17,735 bases of DNA from UBA2421 sp002343075 (GCA_937982565.1 CALJLN010000041.1:1-17735); one strand, 5' to 3'. Numbered from the stretch's first letter, positions 6,552 to 14,135 are shown. Program-made: numbers and translations. Notes: a model not told the origin generated them from the letters alone.

Positions 6552-6559
6552 GCTATAAT
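6552..6559 (+). promoter_or_regulatory. rnpB extended -10 promoter
   Basis: TGCTATAAT: a perfect TATAAT at 6554-6559 with the TGn extension. Seven bases downstream the P1 helix of RNase P RNA begins, which fixes the transcription start at about 6566. No good -35 is seen at the right distance, consistent with an extended -10 promoter. Confidence 0.7.
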
Positions 6560-6565
6560 GGAGAG

Positions 6566-7045
6566 TGAATTGCGGTGGCAGTGGCGATCGCGTTTGTCGG
6601 GTTAAACCGATGAATGAGGAAAGTCCGAACTGCACAGGACACGGTGCTGGCTAACGGCCAGGCGGTGAAGCGGTCGGGCAACCGGCGGCGAAACCGACGG
6701 ACAGTGCAACAGAAAGCAAACCGCCGATGGGGAGGGGCAGGCATTCAGCGGCAAGGGACAAGTGAGGATTCGAATCATCCACTTGCCCCGTGCCCCTCAT
6801 TGCTTGCCCCTCCAACAGGCAAGGGTGAAAAGGTGCGGTAAGAGCGCACCGCGGGTGTGGCGACACTCCCGGCACGGCAAACCCCACCGGCAGCAAGACC
6901 AAATATGCGGCGAGGCGCGGTCCGCGCCGTCATCAACCGCGGGTAGGTTGCTTGAGGCTGTCGGCAACGGCAGTCCCAGATAAATGGTCGCCCTTTCCGA
7001 GCAATCGGAAGGAACAGAACTCGGCTTACACGTCGCCGCAATTCG
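6566..7045 (+). ncRNA. rnpB: RNase P RNA, bacterial type A
   Basis: Catalytic RNA of RNase P, which removes tRNA 5' leaders. Conserved signatures in order: GAGGAAAGTCC (6616-6626, 5' strand of P4), AAGGGTGAAAAGGTGCGG then AAGAGCGCACCGCGG (about 6821-6854, P10-P11 core), GCAAGACCAAATA (6893-6905), GGTTGCTTGAGG, and the 3' block ACAGAACTCGGCTTA (7014-7028, 3' strand of P4). The ends pair as P1: GAATTGCGGTGGC (6567-6579) with GTCGCCGCAATTC (7032-7044), broken only by two imperfect pairs. P12 (6731-6813) is unusually long. Flanked by an extended -10 promoter and a rho-independent terminator, so it is a single-gene transcript. Small open frames annotated within it are not genes. Confidence 0.96.
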
Positions 7046-7057
7046 TAAATCTCCACC

Positions 7058-7096
7058 GCCGGTCGATCGTGCGCGCGGTCGACCGGCGATCTTTTT
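7058..7096 (+). terminator. Intrinsic terminator of rnpB
   Basis: A perfect 9-bp stem GCCGGTCGA / TCGACCGGC (7058-7066 and 7079-7087) with a GC-rich 12-nt loop is followed by GATC and five T (7092-7096). It lies 13 nt after the P1 helix of rnpB. Confidence 0.8.
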
Positions 7097-7159
7097 ACTC
7101 GCGTTCTCTGTTTTTGGATCTATTGAAATCGATGTGCGGGGATGATGCGTGCGGGGCGA

Positions 7160-7381
7160 TCACGCGTAAGTGTCGATCGACCCGCCCAGTCCGGTTGCTG
7201 CCGCGACAAGTGCATCGCCCGCGCGAGCCGGCCCTGCGGCTGCTGCTTCGATGAGCTTGATGACCGATGCCCCCTGCTGCTGCTGGTTGTCGAGTAGCTT
7301 GCGCGCAACCGCGAACTGCACCTGCGAAGTCACCTTCGCCTGTTGCAAACCAACTGCTGCGGAAACCAGTGAATCCATCAT
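7160..7381 (-). CDS. YjfB-family putative motility protein
   Basis: A small protein of about 73 residues resembling the YjfB 'putative motility protein' family. That family is known mainly from genomic association with flagellar genes and has no defined biochemical role. The pattern is a short helix (MDSLVSAAVGLQQAKVTSQV) with QQ/K/V spacing, then AVARKLLDNQQQQGASVIKLIEAAAAG, an Ala/Gly linker, and the family's C-terminal LGGSIDTYA (cf. LGxxxDxyA). The frame extends to a GTG at 7432, but the homologous region begins at the double ATG 7381/7378. Neither start has a good ribosome binding site, so the start is uncertain. A possible promoter GCGACA-18-GATAAT ends at 7458. No flagellar gene is in the window. 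It lies downstream of the YbjQ gene on the same strand. Confidence 0.7.
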   Translation of the reverse strand: MMDSLVSAAVGLQQAKVTSQVQFAVARKLLDNQQQQGASVIKLIEAAAAGPARAGDALVAAATGLGGSIDTYA

Positions 7382-7503
7382 CTGGGTTATCGGCAAATTG
7401 CTCGCGCCGGCTTGACCGCAACGGGCAGACACTCGCCAGAGGGCAACCTATGCTCGCATTATCGGACGAGGAGCTCGTAAGTGTCGCGCGCGATGAAAGG
7501 CCC

Positions 7504-7845
7504 TCACGCGGCTTCAGGTTCGATTACGACTGCGGTGCCGTAGCAGAGCACCTCGGTCGCGCCGCTGGCTTTGCTGCCTATGTCGGAGGCGTCATATCGA
7601 AACCCGAGGATCGCGTTGGCACCAACCGCGCGGGCGTGGTCGATCATGAGATCGTAAGCCTGCTGCCTGGTCTGCTCGCACATTTCGGTGTAAGCACCGA
7701 TCTGTCCGCCCACGATAGACTTTAGCCCGCCGAGAATGCCCTGAGTGATCGTCGGCGCGCGGACGATGATGCCGCGGACCACGCCCAGATACTGCCTGAT
7801 ACGATAGCCTTCGATTGTAAACGTAGTCGTGACGGGGATCGACAT
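7504..7845 (-). CDS. YbjQ/UPF0145 family protein
   Basis: 113 residues, the full length of the YbjQ (COG0393, DUF74) family. Members form ring-shaped oligomers in crystal structures; the function is unknown, with suggestions of heavy-metal binding. Conserved pattern: YLGVVRGIIVRAPT (19-32), GLKSIVGGQIGAYTE (40-54), a long helix ARAVGANAILGFRYD (71-85), and EVLCYGTAVVIE at the end. No signal peptide or membrane segment. The open frame continues upstream to a TTG at 7983, but the added residues are Lys/Arg-rich and unrelated, and ATG 7845 begins exactly at the family's N-terminus. A GGAG lies 12 nt before it, a rather long distance. Stands alone or in a short operon with the YjfB-like gene. Confidence 0.9.
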   Translation of the reverse strand: MSIPVTTTFTIEGYRIRQYLGVVRGIIVRAPTITQGILGGLKSIVGGQIGAYTEMCEQTRQQAYDLMIDHARAVGANAILGFRYDASDIGSKASGATEVLCYGTAVVIEPEAA

Positions 7846-8247
7846 ACCGCTGAATATCTCCGAAATGCCGTTTTTTGGCAAAAATGTCGGCTTCCGGACG
7901 ATGAGACCTGCCGAGAATTTTCTGAGATTTCTCCTATTTTTCTTGTATCCGGATGTGGCCGAGCGTACACTGCGCGTTGTCAATGAGCCGAGGCCTCTTC
8001 ATTTCGGGCTTAGGCGGCATTGATGAACGGATCGAATCGGGTCAGCGGGAAAGGGAAGCTACTCGGTAGCTGCTATCGGGTAGCTCATGTGTCCCGCGCA
8101 CTTCTCGACGTTCGAGCAAAGTAGACATTTCGTTGCGCACTACTGAATTGCCGTGGAAAGTCTGCGGCATTTCTGGTGGGCGTTCGAGGCTCGTTCAATT
8201 GCGACAAATGAGCCTTCTGCATTTCGCGTCGCAACTGGAGAAACTGC
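7846..8247. other. Intergenic region between divergent ybjQ-family and PEP-CTERM genes
   Basis: About 400 bases with no supported gene. It must hold the promoters for both flanking genes, but I could not pick either with confidence. A TTGACA on the minus strand (7983-7978) has no -10 at a usable distance. Around 8060-8085 there is a weak near-repeat (CTCGGTAGCTGCTATCGGGTAGCT) that I do not regard as significant. Confidence 0.4.
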
Positions 8248-9192
8248 ATGCGCGCACGCCTTCTAATCGCGGCGGCGGCGGCACTGGCTGTCGGATCCAC
8301 AGCTTTTGCCGACCTGACCGTCAATCAGAACCTGGGCAGTCTCGCCCCGGGTAACTACCCGTTCTCAGGCACCACTGTTGGCGAAGGAAACGAGGCCGAC
8401 ACCTATGCTCCGATCGCCAACGAGCAGGCCGTCTGGGATCAGGACTATGTCTATCAGTTTACCACCACGCAGACCATGCAGGCGTCGCTCACCAGCAACG
8501 ACCCCAACGGTGCCGTGGACAACGACTTCTTCCTGCTCAACAGCCTCGGAACCACGATCAACACGTTTGGCCGCAACTCCGCCACGACGATTCAGCCGGG
8601 CCTGGTTGAAGTGAGTGGCGCGTTCGGGCTGATCTCCGCTGGTACCTACTACCTGAGCGTTGACGCCTGGCGTGGTGTTCCCGGCGCTGCCGGTACGCCG
8701 GCGGCCGGCCGGGCCGGTCCGTTCAATGGCGTGCTCTCGCTGCAGGCGTTTGTGCCCCCGACCCCCCCGCCGTCCATCGATGCCGTGCTCGGCGGTTCGG
8801 TCACCGGCAATCTTTCAACCGGCCAGGTTGATTGGTATCGCTTCGATTACTCAGGCGGTGGGTTCAGCCTCGACACCGAAGGCTCAACCCTTGGCCCCTC
8901 CAACGATACCGAACTCGGCTTGTTCGATGCCAACGGCCAGTTGGTCGCCGAGGATGACGACGGTGGAACCGGGCTGCTCAGCCTGCTCGATTCGCCCGCC
9001 GGACTGCCCAACGGCACATATTATGTCGCCGTCGGCGGGTTCAACACGACCTACAACAACGGGTTCTCGGCCACCAGCACGTCGAGCAACTCTGGCGCCT
9101 ATGTCATCAACGGCCTTAGCGTTGTTCCAGAACCGACCGGCCTCGCCTTCCTTGGCGTGGCAGCGGCAATGGTTGTTCGTCGCCGTCGGTAA
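8248..9192 (+). CDS. PEP-CTERM protein with two pre-peptidase-like sandwich domains
   Basis: 314 residues, exported. Signal peptide MRARLLIAAAAALAVGSTAFA (1-21). Two beta-sandwich domains follow. The first (about 22-165) contains DQDYVYQFTTTQTMQASL, DNDFFLLNSLG and GTYYLSVDAW. The second (about 178-290) contains GQVDWYRFDYSGG, NDTELGLFDANGQLVAEDDDGG and NGTYYVAVGGF. Both follow the 'DxYxF ... xDxxLxLFD ... GTYYxxV' plan of DVUA0089/pre-peptidase C-terminal-type domains, whose DDD-type turns often bind calcium. A PTPPPS linker separates them. The C-terminal anchor is VPEPTG (293-298), a hydrophobic helix and RRRR. Start supported by GGAG 7 nt before ATG. Monocistronic: a strong terminator follows and the next gene has its own -10. 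The anchor sequence is nearly the same as in the protein at 853-1881, so the same sorting enzyme probably handles both. Confidence 0.92.
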   Translation: MRARLLIAAAAALAVGSTAFADLTVNQNLGSLAPGNYPFSGTTVGEGNEADTYAPIANEQAVWDQDYVYQFTTTQTMQASLTSNDPNGAVDNDFFLLNSLGTTINTFGRNSATTIQPGLVEVSGAFGLISAGTYYLSVDAWRGVPGAAGTPAAGRAGPFNGVLSLQAFVPPTPPPSIDAVLGGSVTGNLSTGQVDWYRFDYSGGGFSLDTEGSTLGPSNDTELGLFDANGQLVAEDDDGGTGLLSLLDSPAGLPNGTYYVAVGGFNTTYNNGFSATSTSSNSGAYVINGLSVVPEPTGLAFLGVAAAMVVRRRR

Positions 9193-9273
9193 AAATTCAC
9201 AGTCGTCGCTATCTCGGTAGCTTCGACCTTGTTTTCATCCGAACGGATGTAGCGCAGTTTCTCCAAAAATCTC

Positions 9274-9312
9274 GAACCGGAGCGGAGCCAGAACCCGCTC
9301 CGGTTCTCTTTT
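9274..9312 (+). terminator. Strong intrinsic terminator of the PEP-CTERM gene
   Basis: A perfect 12-bp stem GAACCGGAGCGG / CCGCTCCGGTTC (9274-9285 and 9295-9306) with a 9-nt loop is followed by TCTTTT. It lies 82 nt after the stop codon. Confidence 0.85.
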
Positions 9313-9384
9313 GCGCTACCACCTCTTGCACTACAACCGCGACCCCAACGACTGCAGCCCGGTGGTCATCGAACACTTAAAATG

Positions 9385-9390
9385 TAAACT
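9385..9390 (+). promoter_or_regulatory. -10-like hexamer of the cobalamin adenosyltransferase gene
   Basis: TAAACT ends 9 nt before ATG 9400, with TGGTCA (9363-9368) 16 bp upstream as a partial -35. No Shine-Dalgarno is present, so a leaderless mRNA is likely. Confidence 0.4.
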
Positions 9391-9399
9391 GGCCCAAGA

Positions 9400-9954
9400 A
9401 TGAAGATTTACACCAAAACCGGCGATGACGGCTCGACCGGGCTGATCGGCGGATCGCGCGTGCGCAAGTGCGATCCGCGTATCGAACTCTACGGCACCGT
9501 CGACGAACTCAATGCCAGCCTCGGCCTCGCCGCCGCTGCGGCTGCAGCCGCCGAGTTGCTTCCGCTGCTGCGCGCTGTGCAAAATGATCTTTTTGTCGTC
9601 GGCTCGCACCTGGCCACCCCCGACCACGAACCGCCGAGCAAGACCCAGTGGCTTCCGCCGCTTGATGAACAGCTTATTTCAAAGCTCGAACTTCAAATTG
9701 ACTCTGCCGAGAGCCGACTTGCCCCGTTGCGCAACTTCATCCTCCCCGGCGGGGCCGAGCTTTCGGCGCGCCTTCACGTCGCCCGCACGGTCTGCCGCCG
9801 GGCCGAACGCCTTGCCGTTGATTTTTCATTGAATCGCCCCGTTTCCCCGATCATCGTCACCTACCTCAACCGGCTGAGCGATTGGCTCTTCGTTCACGCG
9901 CGGCTGGCCAACCACCTTGCGCAGGTGCAAGACGTACCATGGATCAGCCGCTGA
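9400..9954 (+). CDS. pduO: Cob(I)alamin adenosyltransferase, PduO type
   Basis: 184 residues, full length. Transfers the 5'-deoxyadenosyl group of ATP to cob(I)alamin, or cob(I)yrinic acid diamide, giving the B12 coenzyme form; cytoplasmic, acts as a trimer. Family signatures: TKTGDDGSTGLIGG (5-18, ATP-binding N-terminal loop), RVRKCDPRIELYGTVDELNASLG (20-42, with the Asp-Glu pair), FILPGG (113-118), ARTVCRRAER (128-137, ATP-contacting Arg residues) and YLNRLSDWLFVHAR (155-168). No signal peptide. ATG 9400 is the only start that gives the intact N-terminal motif. It has no Shine-Dalgarno but a TAAACT hexamer 9 nt upstream. No B12 biosynthesis or B12-dependent enzyme lies next to it, and no cobalamin riboswitch is visible in the short upstream region. 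Converges with the small gene at 9967-10242, 12 nt apart. Confidence 0.95.
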   Translation: MKIYTKTGDDGSTGLIGGSRVRKCDPRIELYGTVDELNASLGLAAAAAAAAELLPLLRAVQNDLFVVGSHLATPDHEPPSKTQWLPPLDEQLISKLELQIDSAESRLAPLRNFILPGGAELSARLHVARTVCRRAERLAVDFSLNRPVSPIIVTYLNRLSDWLFVHARLANHLAQVQDVPWISR

Positions 9955-9966
9955 TTCGGCAGTAAA

Positions 9967-10242
9967 TCAATTCTGTGAACAAGCCACGTCGCGAGGATCG
10001 CCCACGGGATAGTCGGCGATATATGAAAAGACACAGCGAACGTACTCCACGCCGTCAAGCTTCTCCATCGTGCGGATATGCCCGGCGTCGATCGTTCCCT
10101 CAATCGCGTTATCGTCTTTGTGAACATCGCGCACCTGCAGCCCGCTCTCCTTGAGCCGCGAGATCAACCCGTCAAGCTGGTCGGCGACGGCCGCGGTCGG
10201 GATAACGATTACGTCACAGATGTATGCGTCTTGTCGTGCCAC
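9967..10242 (-). CDS. Small hypothetical protein downstream of xdhB
   Basis: 91 residues, no signal peptide or membrane segment. The pattern is beta (AYICDVIVIPT), helix (VADQLDGLISRLKESG), beta (LQVRDVHKDDNAIEGTID), helix (AGHIRTMEKLDG), beta (VEYVRCVFSYIADYP). This suggests a small ferredoxin-like alpha/beta sandwich, as in subtilisin-propeptide (I9-like) domains with their characteristic 'L..L.GV..V' ending. The resemblance is at pattern level only. Start is GTG at 10242; no Shine-Dalgarno. TACAAT ends 10 nt before the GTG and CTGAAC lies 17 bp further up, overlapping the xdhB stop codon. It may thus be transcribed leaderlessly from its own promoter as well as by read-through from xdhAB, which ends 35 nt upstream. 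Link to purine metabolism is by position only. Confidence 0.7.
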   Translation of the reverse strand: MARQDAYICDVIVIPTAAVADQLDGLISRLKESGLQVRDVHKDDNAIEGTIDAGHIRTMEKLDGVEYVRCVFSYIADYPVGDPRDVACSQN

Positions 10243-10252
10243 GAGTGGGCGG

Positions 10253-10281
10253 ATTGTAGCGGTTTCCGCAGGAAAGTTCAG
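10253..10281 (-). promoter_or_regulatory. Predicted promoter of the small gene after xdhB (leaderless type)
   Basis: CTGAAC (10281-10276), 17 bp, TACAAT (10258-10253) on the minus strand. The hexamer ends 10 nt before the GTG start at 10242. The -35 overlaps the xdhB stop codon. Confidence 0.4.
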
Positions 10282-12635
10282 CGGCTTGCCGACGTGGCGA
10301 CAGGCTGATTTGAAACTGCGATCCGTGCAATTGCCAGCGCGATGCGTTCATGGGTTGCCGGCAACGCCAGCTCCACTCGCTGGCCCGCGAGCGACCGGAG
10401 CGCGTCCTTCACCGCGGCAAAGACGCTGAAGCCAAGCAGCAGCGGTGGCTCGCCGACGGCTTTCGATCGCTTGATGCTCTGCACGCAGGCATCGTTCGGC
10501 AGCAGCGCCACATTAAACACGTCCGGCAAATCGCTGATATTCGGGATCTTGTATGTTGTTGGCGAGTACGACAGCAGCACACCCTTGTCGGAGTACTTCA
10601 ATTCCTCGGCGGTCACCCAACCCATGCCTTGAACAAACGCGCCGGTGATCTGCCCGCGATCGATTCCCGGGTTGATGCTCTCACCGATATCCATGAGAAG
10701 ATCAACCCGCGACACGCGCAACTCGCCTGTAAAGCGGTCAATCAATACCTCACTGCACGCCACGCCATTGGTGAAGTAATAGAACGGCGAGCCTTCGCCC
10801 GTTTCCTTGTCAAATCCGATATCGGGCGTGAAGTAAAATCCGCGTGCGCCAAGATCAACGCGATCTTCATACGCCCGCTGCACGAGTTTGGTGAACGCAA
10901 TGCCCGGCCCAGCGCTGCCGCTGCGAGACACGCTGCCCTGTGAGAACAAAATGCCGCAGGGTTCGTCGTTGAGAGGGGTCGCAACGTCTCCGCCGCTGGG
11001 ATCGTGCTCGGCAAACAGGCGCCTGGCAACCTCGCTCAGGCGCTCGCGGAGCGTTTGGCAGGCATCGATTACCGCGAAGCCGTTCAAATCGGTCCCGCTC
11101 GAAGCGGCGGTTGGGGAAGTATTGTTGTTTTTCTCGGTGCTGGTGGCAGTGACAATCACCCGCTCATACGTCACGCCCAACTCGTCGGCGGCGATCTGTC
11201 GGAGGCGCGTGTTCACGCCCTGGCCCATCTCGGTCGCGCCGGTGGAAACGACCACCGAGCCATCGGTGTAAATGTTCACCAGCGCATTGCCCTGGTTGAG
11301 GGCTTTGCGCGTGAAGCTGATGCCAAACTTCACAGCGGTCAGCGAGAGTCCTTTGATATGCGAACGAGAGTGCGCGTTATAGCGGTCAATCTCGCGCCGA
11401 CGGGCGTCGTAGCTGCAATCGAGGCGGAGCTTCGCAAACAGTTCGGGCAACGTGTTGTTGCCGACGCGCTGCCGATACGGCGTCTCGTCGTGGCCGGCGC
11501 GATAGACATTGCTCTGGCGAACGTCCAGCGCATCGATCTTCGCTGCGACGGCGACATCTTCGATCAGGTTCTCAATTGCGGCGACCCCCTGCGGCCCCCC
11601 GAAGCCACGAAATGCCGTATTGCTTGGCAGATTGGTCTTACACACCCGGCCTGTCGCGCGGAAATTCGGAATGAAGTATGCATTGTCGGCGTGCAGCAGC
11701 GCACGTTCCATCACCGCCATCGACAAGTCTGTGCTGCAACCGCCGTCAGAGTAGAGCTTAAAATCGGCTGCGAGGATGCTTCCGTCGCCATCAAACCCGG
11801 CGCGCCAGAAGACCTTGAACGGATGGCGCTTACCGGTGAAGCGCATGTCGTCGTCTTTGCTGTATGCGAAGCGCGCCGGGCGATTGAGATGATAAGCCGC
11901 CAGCGCCGCAAGCATGGCCGGCTGCGCCGCCTGGGTTTCCTTTCCGCCAAACCCGCCGCCCATGCGCTTGCAGATGCAGTTGACGTGGTTAAAAGGCACG
12001 CCCAGCACCTCCGCGACCAGTGCCTGCACTTCGCTAGTGTGCTGGGTTGACGAATGCACCGTGAATGTCCGATTCTCGCCGGGAACGACAATGCCAATCT
12101 GCGATTCCAGGTAGAAGTGCTCCTGCCCGCCGATGTCGAACACCCCTTCGAGGCTGTGCGGCGCGGCTGCCAGCGCGCGATCAACATCGCCGCGCTCGAT
12201 TTTTCTCAACGGCGAAAGAAACTGCTCGAGTGTGATCGCGCGTTCGATCGACAGGACGGGATCGAGTTCTTCCATCTCCAGCCGCACCGCGCGCCTGGCC
12301 GCCGCGAGAACCTCACGCGACTTGGCTGCAATCACCACAATCGGGTGGCCGATGAATTGCGCTTCATCCACGACCAGCAGATCTTCATCATGCACCACCG
12401 GCCCAAATCGATTGCTTCCCGGAACATCCTTGTGCGTATACAGCCCGACCACCCCAGGCATGTTGCGCGCCGCGGCGAGGTCGAGCGACTGCACGCGCCC
12501 GCGCGCCACCGGCGATCCGACGATGCCCACAAACACCTCGCCGTGCATCGGCGGGACATCGTCCAGAAACACCGATTCACCCGCGGCGTGCCCTGCAGCG
12601 GAATCATGCGGGATGTTCTTGCCAACGTATGACAT
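10278..12635 (-). CDS. xdhB: Xanthine dehydrogenase, molybdopterin-binding subunit
   Basis: 785 residues, the usual length for bacterial XdhB. The molybdenum-cofactor subunit oxidises hypoxanthine to xanthine and xanthine to urate; electrons pass to the clusters and FAD of XdhA and then to NAD+. Landmarks: substrate-pocket MGGGFGGKET (225-234, Glu233 being the pocket Glu of true xanthine dehydrogenases), AFRGFGGPQG (341-350, pocket Arg343), ATEMGQGVNTRLRQIAADEL, and GEPPLLLGFSVFAAVKDAL near the end with the catalytic base Glu729. All key residues are present, arguing for XDH rather than a CO- or aldehyde-type relative. The open frame extends to 12719, but that overlaps xdhA. ATG 12635 (MSYVGKNIPHDSAAGHA) begins at the family N-terminus, 19 nt after the xdhA stop. 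Cytoplasmic; operon xdhA-xdhB. No xdhC chaperone gene is in the window. Confidence 0.96.
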   Translation of the reverse strand: MSYVGKNIPHDSAAGHAAGESVFLDDVPPMHGEVFVGIVGSPVARGRVQSLDLAAARNMPGVVGLYTHKDVPGSNRFGPVVHDEDLLVVDEAQFIGHPIVVIAAKSREVLAAARRAVRLEMEELDPVLSIERAITLEQFLSPLRKIERGDVDRALAAAPHSLEGVFDIGGQEHFYLESQIGIVVPGENRTFTVHSSTQHTSEVQALVAEVLGVPFNHVNCICKRMGGGFGGKETQAAQPAMLAALAAYHLNRPARFAYSKDDDMRFTGKRHPFKVFWRAGFDGDGSILAADFKLYSDGGCSTDLSMAVMERALLHADNAYFIPNFRATGRVCKTNLPSNTAFRGFGGPQGVAAIENLIEDVAVAAKIDALDVRQSNVYRAGHDETPYRQRVGNNTLPELFAKLRLDCSYDARRREIDRYNAHSRSHIKGLSLTAVKFGISFTRKALNQGNALVNIYTDGSVVVSTGATEMGQGVNTRLRQIAADELGVTYERVIVTATSTEKNNNTSPTAASSGTDLNGFAVIDACQTLRERLSEVARRLFAEHDPSGGDVATPLNDEPCGILFSQGSVSRSGSAGPGIAFTKLVQRAYEDRVDLGARGFYFTPDIGFDKETGEGSPFYYFTNGVACSEVLIDRFTGELRVSRVDLLMDIGESINPGIDRGQITGAFVQGMGWVTAEELKYSDKGVLLSYSPTTYKIPNISDLPDVFNVALLPNDACVQSIKRSKAVGEPPLLLGFSVFAAVKDALRSLAGQRVELALPATHERIALAIARIAVSNQPVATSASR

Positions 12636-12654
12636 ACACGAGATTCTCTGGCTG

Positions 12655-14127
12655 CTACACCGGCTTGCTGCTGCCAGCGTCTCCGCTGGCCATTTCCAGC
12701 GCCAGCCGGCGAAGCACATTCACCGCCAGCAGATTGCGATACGAATCCGACCCGCGTACATCGCTGATCGGCGTGATTTCTGACAGTACTGTTTCCTGCA
12801 ACTCGTCCAGCGTTTCATCATCCAGCGGGCGGCCGCGCAGCAGCGCCTCTGTCTTGCGGAGCCGGACGACAGTCGGCCCGACGCCGCCGTACGCAAGTCG
12901 GCAATCGATGATCTGCCCGCCGCACATTTGCATCCACACTGCGGCGCTGAACGTGCTGATATCCAGGTCTTTGCGCTTGCTGACCTTGTACAACCTGAAG
13001 ACGTCGCCCTCCGCCGGCCTGGGCACGCGCACGCCAGTGATAAGCTCGTCATTGCGCATCACTGTCTGGCGGTAGCCGGTGTAGAAGTCGTTAATACTGA
13101 CCGCGCGCTCGCAGGTGGCGCCAGTGAGTATAATCTCCGCATCAAGCACCATCAGCGGGGGGAGCATGTCGCCAATCGGGGATGCATTGGCCAGATTGCC
13201 CGCAAGCGTGCCGGCGTTTCGTATCTGTGGTGAGCCGAACCATTCGAGAAACTCGGCGCACTCTGCGATCTCTTCCCGCAACACGTCCTGAACCACAGAG
13301 AGGGTCACCCCGCCGGCGAAGGTGATCGCATCGTTGGAGACATCGAGCCACTGCCAATCGGGCAAGGCTGCGGTGGAAAGGATGCTCATGGGCGTGCGCA
13401 TGCCCTTGTTCATCTGCACGCCGAGATCCGTCCCGCCGGCAATGATCGCGCAGCCGGGGTTGCCGGCGCGAAACTCGACGGCCTGCCGTATCGTCACAGG
13501 CTTGAAAAATGACCGCCCTCCTGCAGCAATCAAGACCCCTTCTCGCGCGGCAGCAGTCATTTCTTCCAAGATCGTCTCGGGTGGAAAGAGCGCATCAACC
13601 GACTGCACCGCAGCCCGATCGACCCCCTCTACCGCATTGAGTATCGGCTCATACCCCGTACACCTGCACAGGTTGCCCGTCAGGCTGCGTTTGACGGCAC
13701 ACGCGTCGATCGCTTCTGACGATGGCTCAAGCAATGAATGAACCGCCACGACGAAGCCCGGCGTGCAGAAACCGCACTGCGCGCCGTGGCACTCCACAAA
13801 AGCCTGCTGCACGGGGTTAAGCCCGCCGGCATACTTCAGCCCTTCAATGGTGACTACATGAGCACCGTCGAGCTGCAACAAATACTGAATGCACCCGCAC
13901 ACCGGCGCGTAAGCAATGCGGCCATCCACCCCGCGGCCAATCATGACGGTGCAACTGCCGCAATCGCCCTCGGCACACACCACTTTCGTGCCGGTGAGGT
14001 GCAAATCATATCGCAGCCAATCCGTGAGGGGCCGAAATGCGTCGAGGCCCCGAACCATGTGCCGCTTGCCATTGACGAAGATGGTGAGATGGTCTTTCAA
14101 CTGCGAACTGGGTACCGCATCGGACAC
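12655..14127 (-). CDS. xdhA: Xanthine dehydrogenase, FeS/FAD subunit
   Basis: 490 residues from the chosen start. N-terminal plant-type [2Fe-2S] ferredoxin domain: C51, C56, C59 and C79. Second all-helical [2Fe-2S] domain: C118, C121 and, in GNLCRCTGY, C154 and C156. FAD domain from about 200: IAGGTDLGV (229-237) and NAGTLAGNLANASPIGD (304-320), then the C-terminal CO-dehydrogenase-flavoprotein-like domain with DISTFSAAV. All cofactor ligands are present. It passes electrons from XdhB's Mo site to NAD+. Start: the frame extends upstream to ATG 14145 and TTG 14208. However, TGATAGAAT, an extended -10, occupies 14144-14136 and would start transcription almost at GTG 14127, so ATG 14145 would not be on that mRNA. 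No Shine-Dalgarno precedes any candidate. ATG 14145 remains possible if a promoter lies further up. First gene of the xdhAB operon, divergent from the serine hydrolase. Confidence 0.93.
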   Translation of the reverse strand: MSDAVPSSQLKDHLTIFVNGKRHMVRGLDAFRPLTDWLRYDLHLTGTKVVCAEGDCGSCTVMIGRGVDGRIAYAPVCGCIQYLLQLDGAHVVTIEGLKYAGGLNPVQQAFVECHGAQCGFCTPGFVVAVHSLLEPSSEAIDACAVKRSLTGNLCRCTGYEPILNAVEGVDRAAVQSVDALFPPETILEEMTAAAREGVLIAAGGRSFFKPVTIRQAVEFRAGNPGCAIIAGGTDLGVQMNKGMRTPMSILSTAALPDWQWLDVSNDAITFAGGVTLSVVQDVLREEIAECAEFLEWFGSPQIRNAGTLAGNLANASPIGDMLPPLMVLDAEIILTGATCERAVSINDFYTGYRQTVMRNDELITGVRVPRPAEGDVFRLYKVSKRKDLDISTFSAAVWMQMCGGQIIDCRLAYGGVGPTVVRLRKTEALLRGRPLDDETLDELQETVLSEITPISDVRGSDSYRNLLAVNVLRRLALEMASGDAGSSKPV

Positions 14128-14135
14128 GCCATCAG

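Noticed and set aside
6614..7056. Several open frames inside 6566-7045
   Set aside because: They lie inside the RNase P RNA gene.
7978..7983. Perfect TTGACA on the minus strand upstream of the ybjQ-family gene
   Set aside because: The expected -10 position holds GGCCAC; no usable partner.
8062..9222. CTCGGTAGCT at 8062-8071 and again at 9213-9222, flanking the PEP-CTERM gene
   Set aside because: A shared 10-mer is expected many times by chance in a window of this length, and the flanks do not match.
11004..12050. Long plus-strand open frame of 348 codons
   Set aside because: It is antisense to xdhB, whose family motifs are unmistakable; no ribosome binding site and an Arg/His-rich composition typical of a shadow frame in GC-rich DNA.
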